Source: an uncultured Bacilli bacterium
GTDB lineage: Bacteria > Bacillota_I > Bacilli_A > ML615J-28 > CAG-313
Direction of reading: 5' to 3'
Assembly: GCA_947591495.1 (NCBI GenBank)
Contig: CANQDG010000016.1
Coordinates: 1 to 40,798 of the forward strand
DNA length: 40,798 bases
The notes under the pieces were generated by a model. The model saw only the letters and a program-made list of their open reading frames with translations, did not search any database and was not told the DNA's origin. The number at the start of each line of letters is the position of its first letter. Position 1 is the stretch's first letter. A program made the translations under genes and the position numbers. This document shows positions 7,974 through 15,114 of the stretch, in pieces.

Positions 7974-8198
7974 TTAACTATTTAAATACTTAATCATGCC
8001 ATTAATAAAATCAATTTGTTTTTTTAGATTGGCAATTTTATCTGATGATGTCATTTTTAAATTAGTTTTAACTTCTTTTTCAAAATCATTAAATAGTAGG
8101 GGATCTTGATTTAAGTAAATATACCATTTAGGATTATAACGTAAATAATTAGTATATATATCATTAGCATATATTTTATCTAAAACGTATTTAACCAT
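7974..8198 (-). CDS. ylbE: YlbE-like small protein
   Basis: The 74-residue product resembles B. subtilis YlbE: the central LRYNPKWYIYLNQDPLLFND followed by a Lys-rich stretch and a hydrophobic C-terminal helix match the family pattern. The function is unknown. The ATG at 8198 shares one base with the stop of ylbD (TAATG) and has GGTGGG upstream. A longer TTG start at 8210 is possible but overlaps that ribosome site. Pairing with ylbD is the same as in Bacillus and supports both calls. Confidence 0.7.
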   Translation of the reverse strand: MVKYVLDKIYANDIYTNYLRYNPKWYIYLNQDPLLFNDFEKEVKTNLKMTSSDKIANLKKQIDFINGMIKYLNS

Positions 8199-8569
8199 TA
8201 ATCCCACCAACTATTATAATTATTATTGTAAATGCCCGTTGGTCTACCACCAAAACTTTGGGTTATTTGTAAGACCTTTTGAATGGTGTTAAGGGTTTTA
8301 CTAATTGAATCGGGATCAATTTTTTTGATATAATTAATGACATTTTTAACACTTGTTTGAGATAACAATTCTTCAATTGTATTAGATTTTGGTTTATCCT
8401 TATTAGTATTAGTCGAAGTTTGATATTTGGTCCACATTTGATCATTTTCCCCTAAAATAACCCAATTTTCATAAACTTTTTGCCACGTATAAGTTCCATT
8501 TAAAACATCATCTTTAATGCCAGGATATCGCGAAATAAACTCACGGAATTCATTCATTCTACTTGCCAT
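8198..8569 (-). CDS. ylbD: YlbD-family protein (putative spore coat protein family)
   Basis: The 123-residue protein matches the YlbD family. An N-terminal segment (FREFISRYPGIKDDVLNGTY then TWQKVYENWVILGENDQMW) corresponds to the conserved block of YlbD. It is followed by a charged linker, a helical stretch (about 70-100) and a low-complexity tail ending NNNYNSWWD. B. subtilis YlbD is annotated as a putative coat protein, but the family's function is not settled. GAGGAAG lies five bases before the ATG. It forms a two-gene unit with ylbE. Confidence 0.75.
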   Translation of the reverse strand: MASRMNEFREFISRYPGIKDDVLNGTYTWQKVYENWVILGENDQMWTKYQTSTNTNKDKPKSNTIEELLSQTSVKNVINYIKKIDPDSISKTLNTIQKVLQITQSFGGRPTGIYNNNYNSWWD

Positions 8570-8664
8570 TTTACTTCCTCCTTACTTTAATTTATTATGA
8601 AACAAATTTTTTTGTGACAAAAGTTTGCAAAAAAGAATAAAATACTTATGAAAGGAGCAATTGT

Positions 8665-8910
8665 ATGTTTCAATTCTTAAAGAAAAACAGTCAAAGAAAT
8701 AACGGGTATAACAACTTCTATCCCGCACCTTATCCAAATCAATATATGAATAATTATATGCCTAATCAAGCTAACCCTTATGATGTATCAATGATGGATA
8801 CCCAAATCAATGAACTAAAAAGAGAGATTAATGATTTATATCAAAGAGTTAATCGGCTTGAAGCCTTTTTAGGAGTTAGAGATAATCCAACTAATGTAAA
8901 TCCTTCATAA
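8665..8910 (+). CDS. small Asn/Tyr/Pro-rich protein with C-terminal coiled coil
   Basis: This 81-residue protein is unrecognised. Residues 8-40 are rich in Asn, Tyr and Pro. Residues 44-70 (DTQINELKREINDLYQRVNR onwards) form a clear heptad-repeat helix, so it probably oligomerises. A good ribosome site, AAAGGAG, precedes the ATG. It is divergent from ylbD across 95 bases, and its last 20 bases overlap the end of the convergent UPF0223 gene. The composition and the company of ylbD would fit a coat-like small protein, but nothing in the sequence proves that. Confidence 0.7.
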   Translation: MFQFLKKNSQRNNGYNNFYPAPYPNQYMNNYMPNQANPYDVSMMDTQINELKREINDLYQRVNRLEAFLGVRDNPTNVNPS

Positions 8911-9178
8911 AATGATAAATCGAAATATGCGTTTTTTCATAAAAGGCTTGGTTATACTTTTTTTCTAACGCGATACTATTAATTGTTTTACGATAAAGTT
9001 GGTATGAGGCTTTTAAAGCATCTTTACTTAGTTGATGGTGAAGATATTTAAAAATATTATGATAGAAATTCATAATATTAATGATTTCACTTGTTGTAAA
9101 TAAGTCATAATCTATTTCAAAACTATTTTCAATGGTTTCGGTTTTATTAGAAGGTTGAAGTTTTTTATAATTTTTCAT
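8891..9178 (-). CDS. UPF0223 (YktA-like) family protein
   Basis: The 95-residue protein fits the UPF0223 family of Bacilli. It has an acidic, aromatic start (EIDYDLFTTSEIINIMNFYH) and a C-terminal ALEKKYNQAFYEKTHISIYH that aligns with the family's SEEKQ...FE..SGYS.Y pattern. The function is unknown. Its ATG shares one base with the stop of the preceding lipoprotein gene (TAATG), so the two are coupled. Its 3' end overlaps the convergent 81-residue gene by 20 bases. Confidence 0.7.
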   Translation of the reverse strand: MKNYKKLQPSNKTETIENSFEIDYDLFTTSEIINIMNFYHNIFKYLHHQLSKDALKASYQLYRKTINSIALEKKYNQAFYEKTHISIYHFMKDLH

Positions 9179-9738
9179 TAATTATTCATCCTTTGACAAT
9201 TGTAATATACTGAGCAATACACATCTTCAAATCTAGTATTTATCACTAATATACCAACCCTTAAATTTTCAATTTTGGTTATAGTACTTTTGGGAATATC
9301 AACAAATAATAATTCTGTTGAAATCTGTGCATCAAAAACATGATGTTCATAATCAGCTGGAGAATCAATCGAAATATTAATTAACAATTGATTATCATTA
9401 GTAATTTTAGTATCCTTTACTTTTAAATTAGATTCTTCATAATATTTATTAAAATGAAATAGCAAAAGATAGTTGTTTACAAAATATGTTTCATCATATT
9501 TCGTCAAGATAAAATTAGTCGATAAATTTTGTTGTAATAATTCATCAGTATTATGGATTATTACGACAGAATTCTCACCATAGTCTTCTTCATACAAATA
9601 TCTATATTTTTCATTGTTAGTATCAAAAGAATTATTTTCAATTGAGCATCCACTAACTTCAAATAGACTAAATAAAATCACACCTAAGATTAAAAATAGT
9701 TTAATTGATTGGTTTTTAAACATATAACTAATACTCAT
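9178..9738 (-). CDS. putative lipoprotein of unknown function
   Basis: The 186-residue protein begins with a hydrophobic signal segment (about 12-28) followed by the lipobox VSGC, so it should be a membrane-anchored extracellular lipoprotein. The remaining about 150 residues alternate short beta-like hydrophobic stretches and acidic loops and match no family I recognise. AGGAG precedes the ATG by nine bases, and an extended -10 box stands upstream. It leads a two-gene unit with the UPF0223 gene. Confidence 0.65.
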   Translation of the reverse strand: MSISYMFKNQSIKLFLILGVILFSLFEVSGCSIENNSFDTNNEKYRYLYEEDYGENSVVIIHNTDELLQQNLSTNFILTKYDETYFVNNYLLLFHFNKYYEESNLKVKDTKITNDNQLLINISIDSPADYEHHVFDAQISTELLFVDIPKSTITKIENLRVGILVINTRFEDVYCSVYYNCQRMNN

Positions 9739-9758
9739 AACCTACATCTCCTAAATCA

Positions 9759-9767
9759 ATTATAACA
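9759..9767 (-). promoter_or_regulatory. extended -10 promoter of the lipoprotein-UPF0223 unit
   Basis: On the minus strand TGTTATAAT is a perfect -10 with its TGn extension. No good -35 hexamer lies 17 bases upstream. Confidence 0.5.
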
Positions 9768-9778
9768 TAAAAGTTATC

Positions 9779-9823
9779 ATTTAGGCAAAAGAATTAACAT
9801 TCATCAAAGTTATGCATAGTATA
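9779..9823 (+). promoter_or_regulatory. possible sigma-K-type promoter with GerE-box-like site before the YjcZ-like gene
   Basis: AC at 9797-9798, a 16-base gap and CATAGTATA at 9815-9823 match the B. subtilis sigma-K pattern AC-N16/17-CATAnnnTA. ATTTAGGC at 9779-9786 matches the GerE core RWWTRGGY and would lie just upstream of the -35 region. No convincing sigma-A pair is present. Both motifs are short and could occur by chance; the call leans on the GerE homologue elsewhere in the window. Confidence 0.4.
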
Positions 9824-9859
9824 AAGTAGAAACAAATGTTTCAAAAAAGGAGGGAAATT

Positions 9860-10009
9860 ATGTATCAATCTAATTATGGATATAACTGCTGTGCCCAAAC
9901 TAATCCTTGTTGTAATAATGGCGGTTCCAATTCATTTGGCGGTTATGGCTATGCCTTAATTCTTGTCTTATTTATTTTATTAGTAATTATTGGTACTGCA
10001 CGTTGGTAA
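9860..10009 (+). CDS. YjcZ-like tiny transmembrane protein
   Basis: A 49-residue gene begins with ATG at 9860 behind a strong AGGAGG ribosome site. The product starts MYQSNYGYNCCAQTNPCC, continues through a Gly/Asn-rich stretch and ends in one membrane helix, YALILVLFILLVIIGTARW. The GYGYALILVLFILLVIIG block is the hallmark of the YjcZ-type 'tiny transmembrane' family of Bacilli, several members of which are expressed during sporulation in B. subtilis. The four cysteines in the N-terminal half are unusual. The gene stands alone with its own terminator. Confidence 0.8.
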   Translation: MYQSNYGYNCCAQTNPCCNNGGSNSFGGYGYALILVLFILLVIIGTARW

Positions 10010-10025
10010 GTAATTTACTACTTTC

Positions 10026-10052
10026 AAAAAGGTTCGAATGCGAACCTTTTTT
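10026..10052 (+). terminator. terminator of the YjcZ-like gene
   Basis: AAAAAGGTTCG (10026-10036) pairs perfectly with CGAACCTTTTT across the 4-base loop AATG, followed by T residues. Confidence 0.92.
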
Positions 10053-10113
10053 GTTACCTTTTTTAATAAATCATTTGCAATACACCTAATTTTCATATAT
10101 TATTTTTCCAAAA

Positions 10114-10143
10114 TTAAAAACTCTACTTGTTAATAGTAGAGTT
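10114..10143 (-). terminator. terminator of the TM2-DUF2752 unit
   Basis: AACTCTACT (10119-10127) pairs perfectly with AGTAGAGTT (10135-10143) over 7 bases, with a T-rich tail on the minus strand. Between it and the stop at 10207 a CAAAAATTTTTG palindrome is also visible. Confidence 0.75.
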
Positions 10144-10206
10144 ATCAAAAATTTTTGATGAATTTGTTATTTATTTTACATTAATGCCTTATCAATATCT
10201 AATAAC

Positions 10207-10584
10207 TTAATTTATAAAAGGCTTGGGAAAAGAAATCAACACTCTTATTATATATGTTAAAAGAAAAATAATTATAATAAAATACCAAATAATATTTTTA
10301 TAATATAAGGCTTTCAAAGCTTTGACTTTTCGAAAAAAGAAAAGTAATAAAACCAAAGGAATTAAAATAAATAACGGATGATAATAAAATGCCAGTTTAA
10401 AATCCCCTTTGAAAAAGGCCAAAAAAGCTCTTGTTAGTCCACAACTTGGACAAGGATATTTGAACAAAAGATGAAAAAGACAATTTTCATATCCCAAAAT
10501 TCGTAGAATAATTAATCCTAGTAAAAGGACAACAAGATACCAATATTTTATTATATCATTAAAAAAATCTTTAACTAGTTTCAT
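10207..10584 (-). CDS. DUF2752 family membrane protein
   Basis: The 125-residue protein has about three membrane spans (14-35, 68-86, 98-116). It carries the DUF2752 hallmark CPSCGLTRAFLAFFKGDFKL in the first loop, with two cysteines that could bind a metal. The biochemical role of the family is unknown. It starts 15 bases after the TM2-domain gene and is cotranscribed with it; DUF2752 and TM2 proteins are often neighbours. Confidence 0.85.
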   Translation of the reverse strand: MKLVKDFFNDIIKYWYLVVLLLGLIILRILGYENCLFHLLFKYPCPSCGLTRAFLAFFKGDFKLAFYYHPLFILIPLVLLLFFFRKVKALKALYYKNIIWYFIIIIFLLTYIIRVLISFPKPFIN

Positions 10585-10599
10585 AAAAAGCTTAACGCT

Positions 10600-10953
10600 T
10601 TATTCCATTATTTTACCATCAGCATCTTTAAAGTCTTTTGTGGTTAAAATAACAATTCCATCAATAAGTCCCCATATACTACCCGCGATTCCACATGTGA
10701 CTATAGATACAACTAATTGTGCTACAGCAATATCTGTATGACCTGTATAAAAACGGCCGATACCTAATCCTCCTAAAAAGATTTGCAATAGTCCTGCAGC
10801 AATTTTAGATTTACTGCTTTTTTCACAAGTTGCATTTGTTTGATTAATTCCTACCGAATTAATTACCACTTCTTCTTCTAATTGTTTTCCACATCTTGAA
10901 CAAAATACTGCATTATCCTCTAATTTAACTCCACAAAATTTACAAAATTTCAT
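10600..10953 (-). CDS. zinc-ribbon TM2-domain membrane protein
   Basis: The 117-residue protein starts with a zinc ribbon (CKFCG at 4-8 and CSRCGK at 18-23), followed by a flexible linker. A TM2 domain of two hydrophobic helices joined by a polar turn comes next (from KIAAGLLQIFLGGLGIGRFY to about residue 107). TM2 proteins are widespread membrane proteins of uncertain function. It has a consensus promoter and AGGAG nine bases before the ATG, and is followed by the DUF2752 gene. Confidence 0.9.
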   Translation of the reverse strand: MKFCKFCGVKLEDNAVFCSRCGKQLEEEVVINSVGINQTNATCEKSSKSKIAAGLLQIFLGGLGIGRFYTGHTDIAVAQLVVSIVTCGIAGSIWGLIDGIVILTTKDFKDADGKIME

Positions 10954-10973
10954 TATTAATACTCCTTTTTTTT

Positions 10974-11002
10974 ATTATATCATTCATTAAATCAAATGTC
11001 AA
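10974..11002 (-). promoter_or_regulatory. consensus sigma-A promoter of the TM2-DUF2752 unit
   Basis: On the minus strand, TTGACA (10997-11002) and TATAAT (10974-10979) are perfect, 17 bases apart, with an extended TGA before the -10. Confidence 0.95.
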
Positions 11003-11070
11003 CAAATATAAGTAATTTCAAAAATATTGTAAAAATTGCTTGAAAAATTCAATTATTTTTAAATTGTTAC

Positions 11071-11148
11071 TATAATTTTAGAAATAAAAAAGGAAATAAA
11101 TAATTTTTACTACTCAAAAAGAAAACTATCTTATTTAACCTTTTTTTT
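11071..11148 (+). other. -10 box followed by a terminator-like hairpin (possible short RNA)
   Basis: TATAAT at 11071-11076 is followed by an imperfect hairpin. AAAAAAGG (11086-11093) plus AAATAA (11094-11099) pair with TTATTT (11131-11136) plus CCTTTTTT (11139-11146), with an AA bulge, and the stem runs into a T tract. A transcript would be about 65 bases long and end just before the def promoter. It contains no start codon with a ribosome site. The -35 (TTCAAT) is weak, so this may be only a stray terminator. Confidence 0.3.
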
Positions 11149-11175
11149 GCAAAAGTTACAAAAGTATTGTATAAT
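11147..11175 (+). promoter_or_regulatory. sigma-A promoter of def
   Basis: TTGCAA (11147-11152) and TATAAT (11170-11175) are separated by 17 bases. GAGGTG follows, 7 bases before the ATG. Confidence 0.9.
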
Positions 11176-11194
11176 TATTATGAGGTGAGAAAAG

Positions 11195-11773
11195 ATGATT
11201 TTAATGAAAGATATCATCCGCGAAAATAATCCTATTTTACATTGTAAATCACAAGATGTGCAAATACCACTAAGCCCAGAAGATGAAAAAGCCCTTAAAG
11301 ATATGATTGAATATTTATTTAATTCACAAGATGAAAAACTTCAAGAAAAATATGGCTTGCGCGCAGGGGTAGGGCTTGCGGCACCCCAAATCGGACTTAA
11401 TAAAAAAATGCTTGTGATTTTAGCATATGATGAAAAGGGAAACTCTTATTTTTTACCAATGGTTAATCCTAAATTAATCAGCTATTCTGAAGAATTAACT
11501 TATCTTGAAAGTGGTGAAGGGTGCCTTTCGGTTGATCGTGAAGTTAAAGGTTATGTTCATAGACCAAGAAGAGTAAGCGTTGATACTTATTTATATGATA
11601 AAGGACAATTAAATCACGTTCGTTTACGTCTTAAAAATTATATTGCGATTGTCTTTCAACATGAATATGATCATTTAAATGGTATTTTATTTGTTGATCG
11701 GATTAAAAAAGATGATCCGTTTTATATTCCTAAGAATTCTACACCGATAAAGTTTGAAAATGATGATGAATAA
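11195..11773 (+). CDS. def: peptide deformylase
   Basis: The enzyme removes the N-formyl group from new proteins. All three catalytic motifs are present: GVGLAAPQIG (58-67), EGCLS (108-112) with metal ligand Cys110, and HEYDH (156-160) with ligands His156 and His160 and catalytic Glu157. The 192-residue length and the insertion between motifs I and II match the type 2 deformylases of Bacillus and Staphylococcus. GAGGTG supports the first ATG; an ATG three codons later has no site of its own. Single-gene unit with its own promoter and terminator. Confidence 0.97.
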   Translation: MILMKDIIRENNPILHCKSQDVQIPLSPEDEKALKDMIEYLFNSQDEKLQEKYGLRAGVGLAAPQIGLNKKMLVILAYDEKGNSYFLPMVNPKLISYSEELTYLESGEGCLSVDREVKGYVHRPRRVSVDTYLYDKGQLNHVRLRLKNYIAIVFQHEYDHLNGILFVDRIKKDDPFYIPKNSTPIKFENDDE

Positions 11774-11810
11774 AACCCTAAAGTTTAAAACTTTAGGGTT
11801 TGTTTTATTT
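11774..11810. terminator. terminator after def, usable from both strands
   Basis: AACCCTAAAG (11774-11783) pairs perfectly with CTTTAGGGTT (11791-11800) over 7 bases, followed by a T-rich stretch. On the minus strand it lies 77 bases beyond the HAD gene stop and has a TTTTATTC tail. Confidence 0.9.
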
Positions 11811-11876
11811 TGTCATATCAAGGCAAATTTGGTGGTTTTTTGCGACTTTTAGTTAATATCTTATGATTTATTCATT

Positions 11877-12665
11877 CTATAATAATTTTAATTTTACTAA
11901 AGCTTTGAAGAGTCCATCATTTGTAATATCATCTGTAATAAAATCAGCACTGGCTAAAGCTTTTGGACTTGCATTTCCCATTGCACAACTTGTGCCTACT
12001 ACTTCAAACATTTTAACATCATTATCACCATCACCAAAAGCATACATATTTTCGGTCTTATATCCTTTAATTTTTTGAATATGTTTAATTCCACTTGCTT
12101 TTGACTGACCAGCAGGTAAAATATCAGCTCCATATCGACCCCAATTAAAAAATTCTAACTGTGGAAATCTTTCTTTATAAAAGGCAATTTCATCGTTTTT
12201 AGCAAAAAGCCAAAATTGTAAAACCGGCTTTTGCAAATTATATGGTTGATGATCAAGATTGTTAACTTCTTTTTTTATATATTCGGTAAAATTATGATAA
12301 CTTTCATCGGTAAAAAAAGTCATTTCAATTGATGATTTACTAATGATACCAAGGGAATGATTTTTTTTGGTAGTTATCTCAATTAGATCTTGAACTATTT
12401 TTTGATCAATTGGTAAGCCATAATATTTTTGTTTATCAATAATAATTTCTTGACCATTAGAAAGATTAAAACCAGTAAAATACTCTTCATACATTTTAAT
12501 TGATCCTAAAGTATCATATGATCTACCTGATGAAATATATAAATCAACATTTGGTTTTTGACTTAAAATTTTAAGGGCATTAAGTGTTGATGAAGGAACA
12601 CTTTTAGTTGATGAATCAAATAAGGTTCCATCAATATCAAAAAAAAGGGCGATTTTTGCTTGCAT
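11877..12665 (-). CDS. Cof-type HAD-IIB family phosphatase
   Basis: The 262-residue protein has the HAD motifs: FFDIDGTLFD (nucleophile Asp10, acid/base Asp12), SSGRS as motif II, a lysine in QSKASGIKH as motif III, and GDGDNDVKMFEV as motif IV. The C-terminal AMGNASPKALASADFITDD is typical of the Cof subfamily, which dephosphorylates sugar phosphates, nucleotides or cofactors such as pyridoxal phosphate; the substrate cannot be read from sequence. GGAG lies six bases before the ATG. The gene is alone and convergent with def. Confidence 0.9.
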   Translation of the reverse strand: MQAKIALFFDIDGTLFDSSTKSVPSSTLNALKILSQKPNVDLYISSGRSYDTLGSIKMYEEYFTGFNLSNGQEIIIDKQKYYGLPIDQKIVQDLIEITTKKNHSLGIISKSSIEMTFFTDESYHNFTEYIKKEVNNLDHQPYNLQKPVLQFWLFAKNDEIAFYKERFPQLEFFNWGRYGADILPAGQSKASGIKHIQKIKGYKTENMYAFGDGDNDVKMFEVVGTSCAMGNASPKALASADFITDDITNDGLFKALVKLKLL

Positions 12666-12693
12666 AAAAACTCCAATATATAGTACAGAATGA

Positions 12694-12722
12694 ATTACAG
12701 CATAAATAACTTATTATTTCAA
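12694..12722 (-). promoter_or_regulatory. probable promoter of the HAD phosphatase gene
   Basis: On the minus strand TTGAAA (12717-12722) and TGTAAT (12694-12699) are 17 bases apart. The -10 is imperfect. Confidence 0.5.
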
Positions 12723-12761
12723 ACAGTTAACAAGCTATGCTTTTTTCGTAGTCTTAACAAT

Positions 12762-12790
12762 TTGACTTTTCTAATAAAATAAGATATAAT
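12762..12790 (+). promoter_or_regulatory. sigma-A promoter of rnj
   Basis: TTGACT (12762-12767) and TATAAT (12785-12790) are separated by 17 bases. A second TATAAT lies at 12794-12799. A strong GGAGG precedes the GTG start. Confidence 0.9.
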
Positions 12791-12841
12791 TTATATAATC
12801 TAAATAAAGTATTATAAAATTTTTTAGAAAGGAGGATTCTT

Positions 12842-14545
12842 GTGAAAAACAATACGGTGTTACCAAAAAACAAATCTTCTAATTGTAACATTCTCATCTA
12901 TTCTTTAGGTGGCCTTGGTGTTGTTGGAATGAATATGTATGTCGTTGAAATTAACGATGAGATTCTAATAATGGATGCTGGTATTCTTTTCGCTGATGAT
13001 GATATTCATGGTATCAGTTATGTTATTCCTGATTTTACTTACCTTAAAGAAAATCAAAAAAGAATAATTGGCCTTTTTATTACCCATGGACATGAAGATC
13101 ATATTGGGGCAATTCCTTTTTTATTAAAACAAGTTAATATTCCTTGTATTTACGCAAGCGGAATTGCAATTGGCATTATTAAAAATAAAATGTTAGAATT
13201 TCCTGATATATCCTATAATATTTCAGGATATAATGGCAACTCTATTTTTAAGTTTAAGAATTTTGAAGTATCTTTTTTTAGAACTAATCATAGTATTCCT
13301 GACTCATTTGGTATTGCTATTAAAACATCTTTAGGTTATGTTGTAAATACAGGCGATTTTAAATTTGATTTTAATCCCATTGGTGAAAAACCTGATTACT
13401 ATAAAATGACTGCTCTTGGTAAGGCTGGTGTTCTTTGTTTAATGGCCGATAGCACCAATGCTGATATTGCCCAATTTTCTTCTAGTGAAAAAAAGGTTGG
13501 TGAAACTTTAATGAATCTTTTTTCTCATATTGAAGGGCGCATTATTGTTGCGGCATTCGCATCAAATGTTTTTAGGGTTCAACAAATTATCGATGCATCA
13601 ATTTCTTCAGGTCGTAAAGTCATCGTCTTTGGCCATAGTATGGAAAAAACGATTGAAATTGCTAGTAAATTAAAGTATATTACTTATCCAAAGGGTTGGG
13701 TTTTAAATTCACGTGAATTAAAAAAACAAGATACCGATTTTGTTACTATTCTTTGTACGGGTTCGCAAGGTGAACCAATGGCAGCTTTATCACGAATTGC
13801 CAATGGTACCCATAAACAAATTAAATTGTTACCTAACGATACTGTAATTTATTCTAGTAAGGCAATTCCAGGCAATGAATTTTTTATTAATCGTAATATT
13901 AATAAACTAGTGCATGCAGGTGCTCATGTTATTCAAAATAGCCCTTTAACTGATACTCATACAACCGGTCATGCATCTCAAAATGAGATTCGTATGATGT
14001 TATCGTTTATGCAACCTAAATATTTTATGCCTGTTCATGGTGAATATTTAATGTTAAAAGAACATGCTAAAATTGCAACTGAACTAGGAATAAAGAAAGA
14101 ACGTTGTTTTGTTTTAGATCCTGGTGATGTTCTTTCAATTAATGAAAAAGGGGCAAGAGTTTTAAAAAGAAAAGTCCCCGCATCAGAAATTTATCTTGAT
14201 GCTTCTTTATCCGATGTAGATAGTAATATTTTAAAAGAACGTAAACACATGGCCGATGAGGGATTATTAGCTTTAACCTTTACAATTACGAAAAATAAAC
14301 GTTTAATTGGTAATGTTAGTCTTAATGCTAGTGGGTTTGCGGACTTCGCATTATCTAAAGGATTGGAAAATACCATCAAGCAAAAATCAACTGATATTTT
14401 TAACAATGCTTTAAAAATGCATAAATCCATTAATAGCAAAGCCCTTGAAAAGCAATTAATTACAGAACTTAGTAAATTTATTTATCAAAAAACGGAAAGA
14501 AAACCTTTGATTGTTCCTATTATTAATATTATTAATAAAAATTAA
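12842..14545 (+). CDS. rnj: ribonuclease J
   Basis: RNase J is the 5'-3' exo- and endoribonuclease central to mRNA turnover and rRNA maturation in Firmicutes. The 567-residue protein has the beta-lactamase fold metal site THGHEDHIGA (His82, His84, Asp86, His87), NTGDFKFD, the beta-CASP segment and a C-terminal domain. The HGHEDH motif is intact, so it should be catalytic, unlike degenerate RNase J2 paralogues. The start is GTG, six bases after GGAGG. Length and motifs do not separate J1 from J2 reliably, and no second copy is in the window. The gene is monocistronic. Confidence 0.95.
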   Translation: MKNNTVLPKNKSSNCNILIYSLGGLGVVGMNMYVVEINDEILIMDAGILFADDDIHGISYVIPDFTYLKENQKRIIGLFITHGHEDHIGAIPFLLKQVNIPCIYASGIAIGIIKNKMLEFPDISYNISGYNGNSIFKFKNFEVSFFRTNHSIPDSFGIAIKTSLGYVVNTGDFKFDFNPIGEKPDYYKMTALGKAGVLCLMADSTNADIAQFSSSEKKVGETLMNLFSHIEGRIIVAAFASNVFRVQQIIDASISSGRKVIVFGHSMEKTIEIASKLKYITYPKGWVLNSRELKKQDTDFVTILCTGSQGEPMAALSRIANGTHKQIKLLPNDTVIYSSKAIPGNEFFINRNINKLVHAGAHVIQNSPLTDTHTTGHASQNEIRMMLSFMQPKYFMPVHGEYLMLKEHAKIATELGIKKERCFVLDPGDVLSINEKGARVLKRKVPASEIYLDASLSDVDSNILKERKHMADEGLLALTFTITKNKRLIGNVSLNASGFADFALSKGLENTIKQKSTDIFNNALKMHKSINSKALEKQLITELSKFIYQKTERKPLIVPIINIINKN

Positions 14546-14570
14546 AACATCTCATTTAGAGGTGTTTTTA
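14544..14570 (+). terminator. terminator after rnj
   Basis: AAAACATCTC (14544-14553) pairs with GAGGTGTTTT (14559-14568) with one G-T pair, over a 5-base loop, followed by T residues. Confidence 0.75.
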
Positions 14571-14592
14571 CTTTAGTAATATATATAACTAT

Positions 14593-14640
14593 AAAAAAAG
14601 AATCTAGCAAAACTTAATTTTTTGTTAGATTCTTTTTTTA
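14593..14640. terminator. strong hairpin between rnj and the zinc-ribbon genes
   Basis: AAAAAAAGAATCTA (14593-14606) pairs with TAGATTCTTTTTTT (14626-14639), and CAAAA/TTTTG extends the stem inwards. Flanking A and T runs make it usable on both strands. It probably ends the short zinc-ribbon gene on the minus strand. Confidence 0.85.
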
Positions 14641-14715
14641 GTTATTAATTAATTTTATTATTTTTTTGAAAATTGTTAAATTTTTATTGTTGATTATTTT
14701 GCCCACCATAAAACA

Positions 14716-14925
14716 TTATCTGTTTTCAATTTCACGAGCTTCTATTTCAGTTCTTTCAACAATTTCATCATACTCTTTTTGTAACTGAGCAAGTTCAATT
14801 TCTAAAGTCTTTTCTTTTGCAGCTTTTATTTTTTCTTTTTGTTCAGTTAAAGCTACTTTTTCACCACATGTTGGACAAATTAAAGAGCCTTCTGGAAGAG
14901 TAGTATCACATTTTTTACAAATCAT
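14716..14925 (-). CDS. short zinc-ribbon/coiled-coil protein, internally deleted paralogue
   Basis: The 69-residue product joins an N-terminal zinc ribbon (CKKCDTTLPEGSLICPTCGE) directly to a charged helix (LAQLQKEYDEIVERTEIEA). Both parts align with the two ends of the neighbouring 394-residue protein (MTCKKCGATLSEDTLICPTC and LTQAQEEYDQIATRTEAE), so the membrane centre seems to have been lost. Its upstream DNA also resembles that of the large paralogue but lacks the -10 box. Just past its TAA stop, in another frame, lies a MFYGGQNNQQ reading that looks like a lost Gln/Asn tail. It may be a decaying copy or a soluble partner. It has a plausible AAAGGAAG ribosome site. Confidence 0.6.
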   Translation of the reverse strand: MICKKCDTTLPEGSLICPTCGEKVALTEQKEKIKAAKEKTLEIELAQLQKEYDEIVERTEIEAREIENR

Positions 14926-15039
14926 ATATTTCTTCCTTTAATATTTTTTAACATTTTCAAGTTGTTAAATAAATTTTTGTTAGGTTTATAATGATTCTTT
15001 TTTAGTTTATTACTATTAGATACTAAAGTTAAAAATAAA

Positions 15040-15077
15040 AAGAATCAACCCAAAACTTCCATTTTTGATTGATTCTT
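15040..15077 (-). terminator. terminator of the 394-residue zinc-ribbon protein gene
   Basis: AAGAATCAA (15040-15048) pairs perfectly with TTGATTCTT (15069-15077) over a 20-base loop. A TTTTATTTTT tail follows on the minus strand. Confidence 0.75.
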
Positions 15078-15114
15078 AATTTCAATAAGTTTAAATAGTT
15101 AATTATTCAGTTTA

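Noticed and set aside
8263-8445. 60-codon minus-strand frame inside ylbD
   Set aside because: It lies wholly within ylbD in another frame and has no ribosome site or family resemblance.
10026-10052. GGTTCGAAT resembling a tRNA T-loop
   Set aside because: It is one arm of a perfect terminator hairpin with a T tail, and there is no surrounding cloverleaf.
10146-10157. CAAAAATTTTTG palindrome
   Set aside because: A 12-bp A/T palindrome is expected by chance in this composition; the adjacent hairpin at 10119-10143 explains termination.
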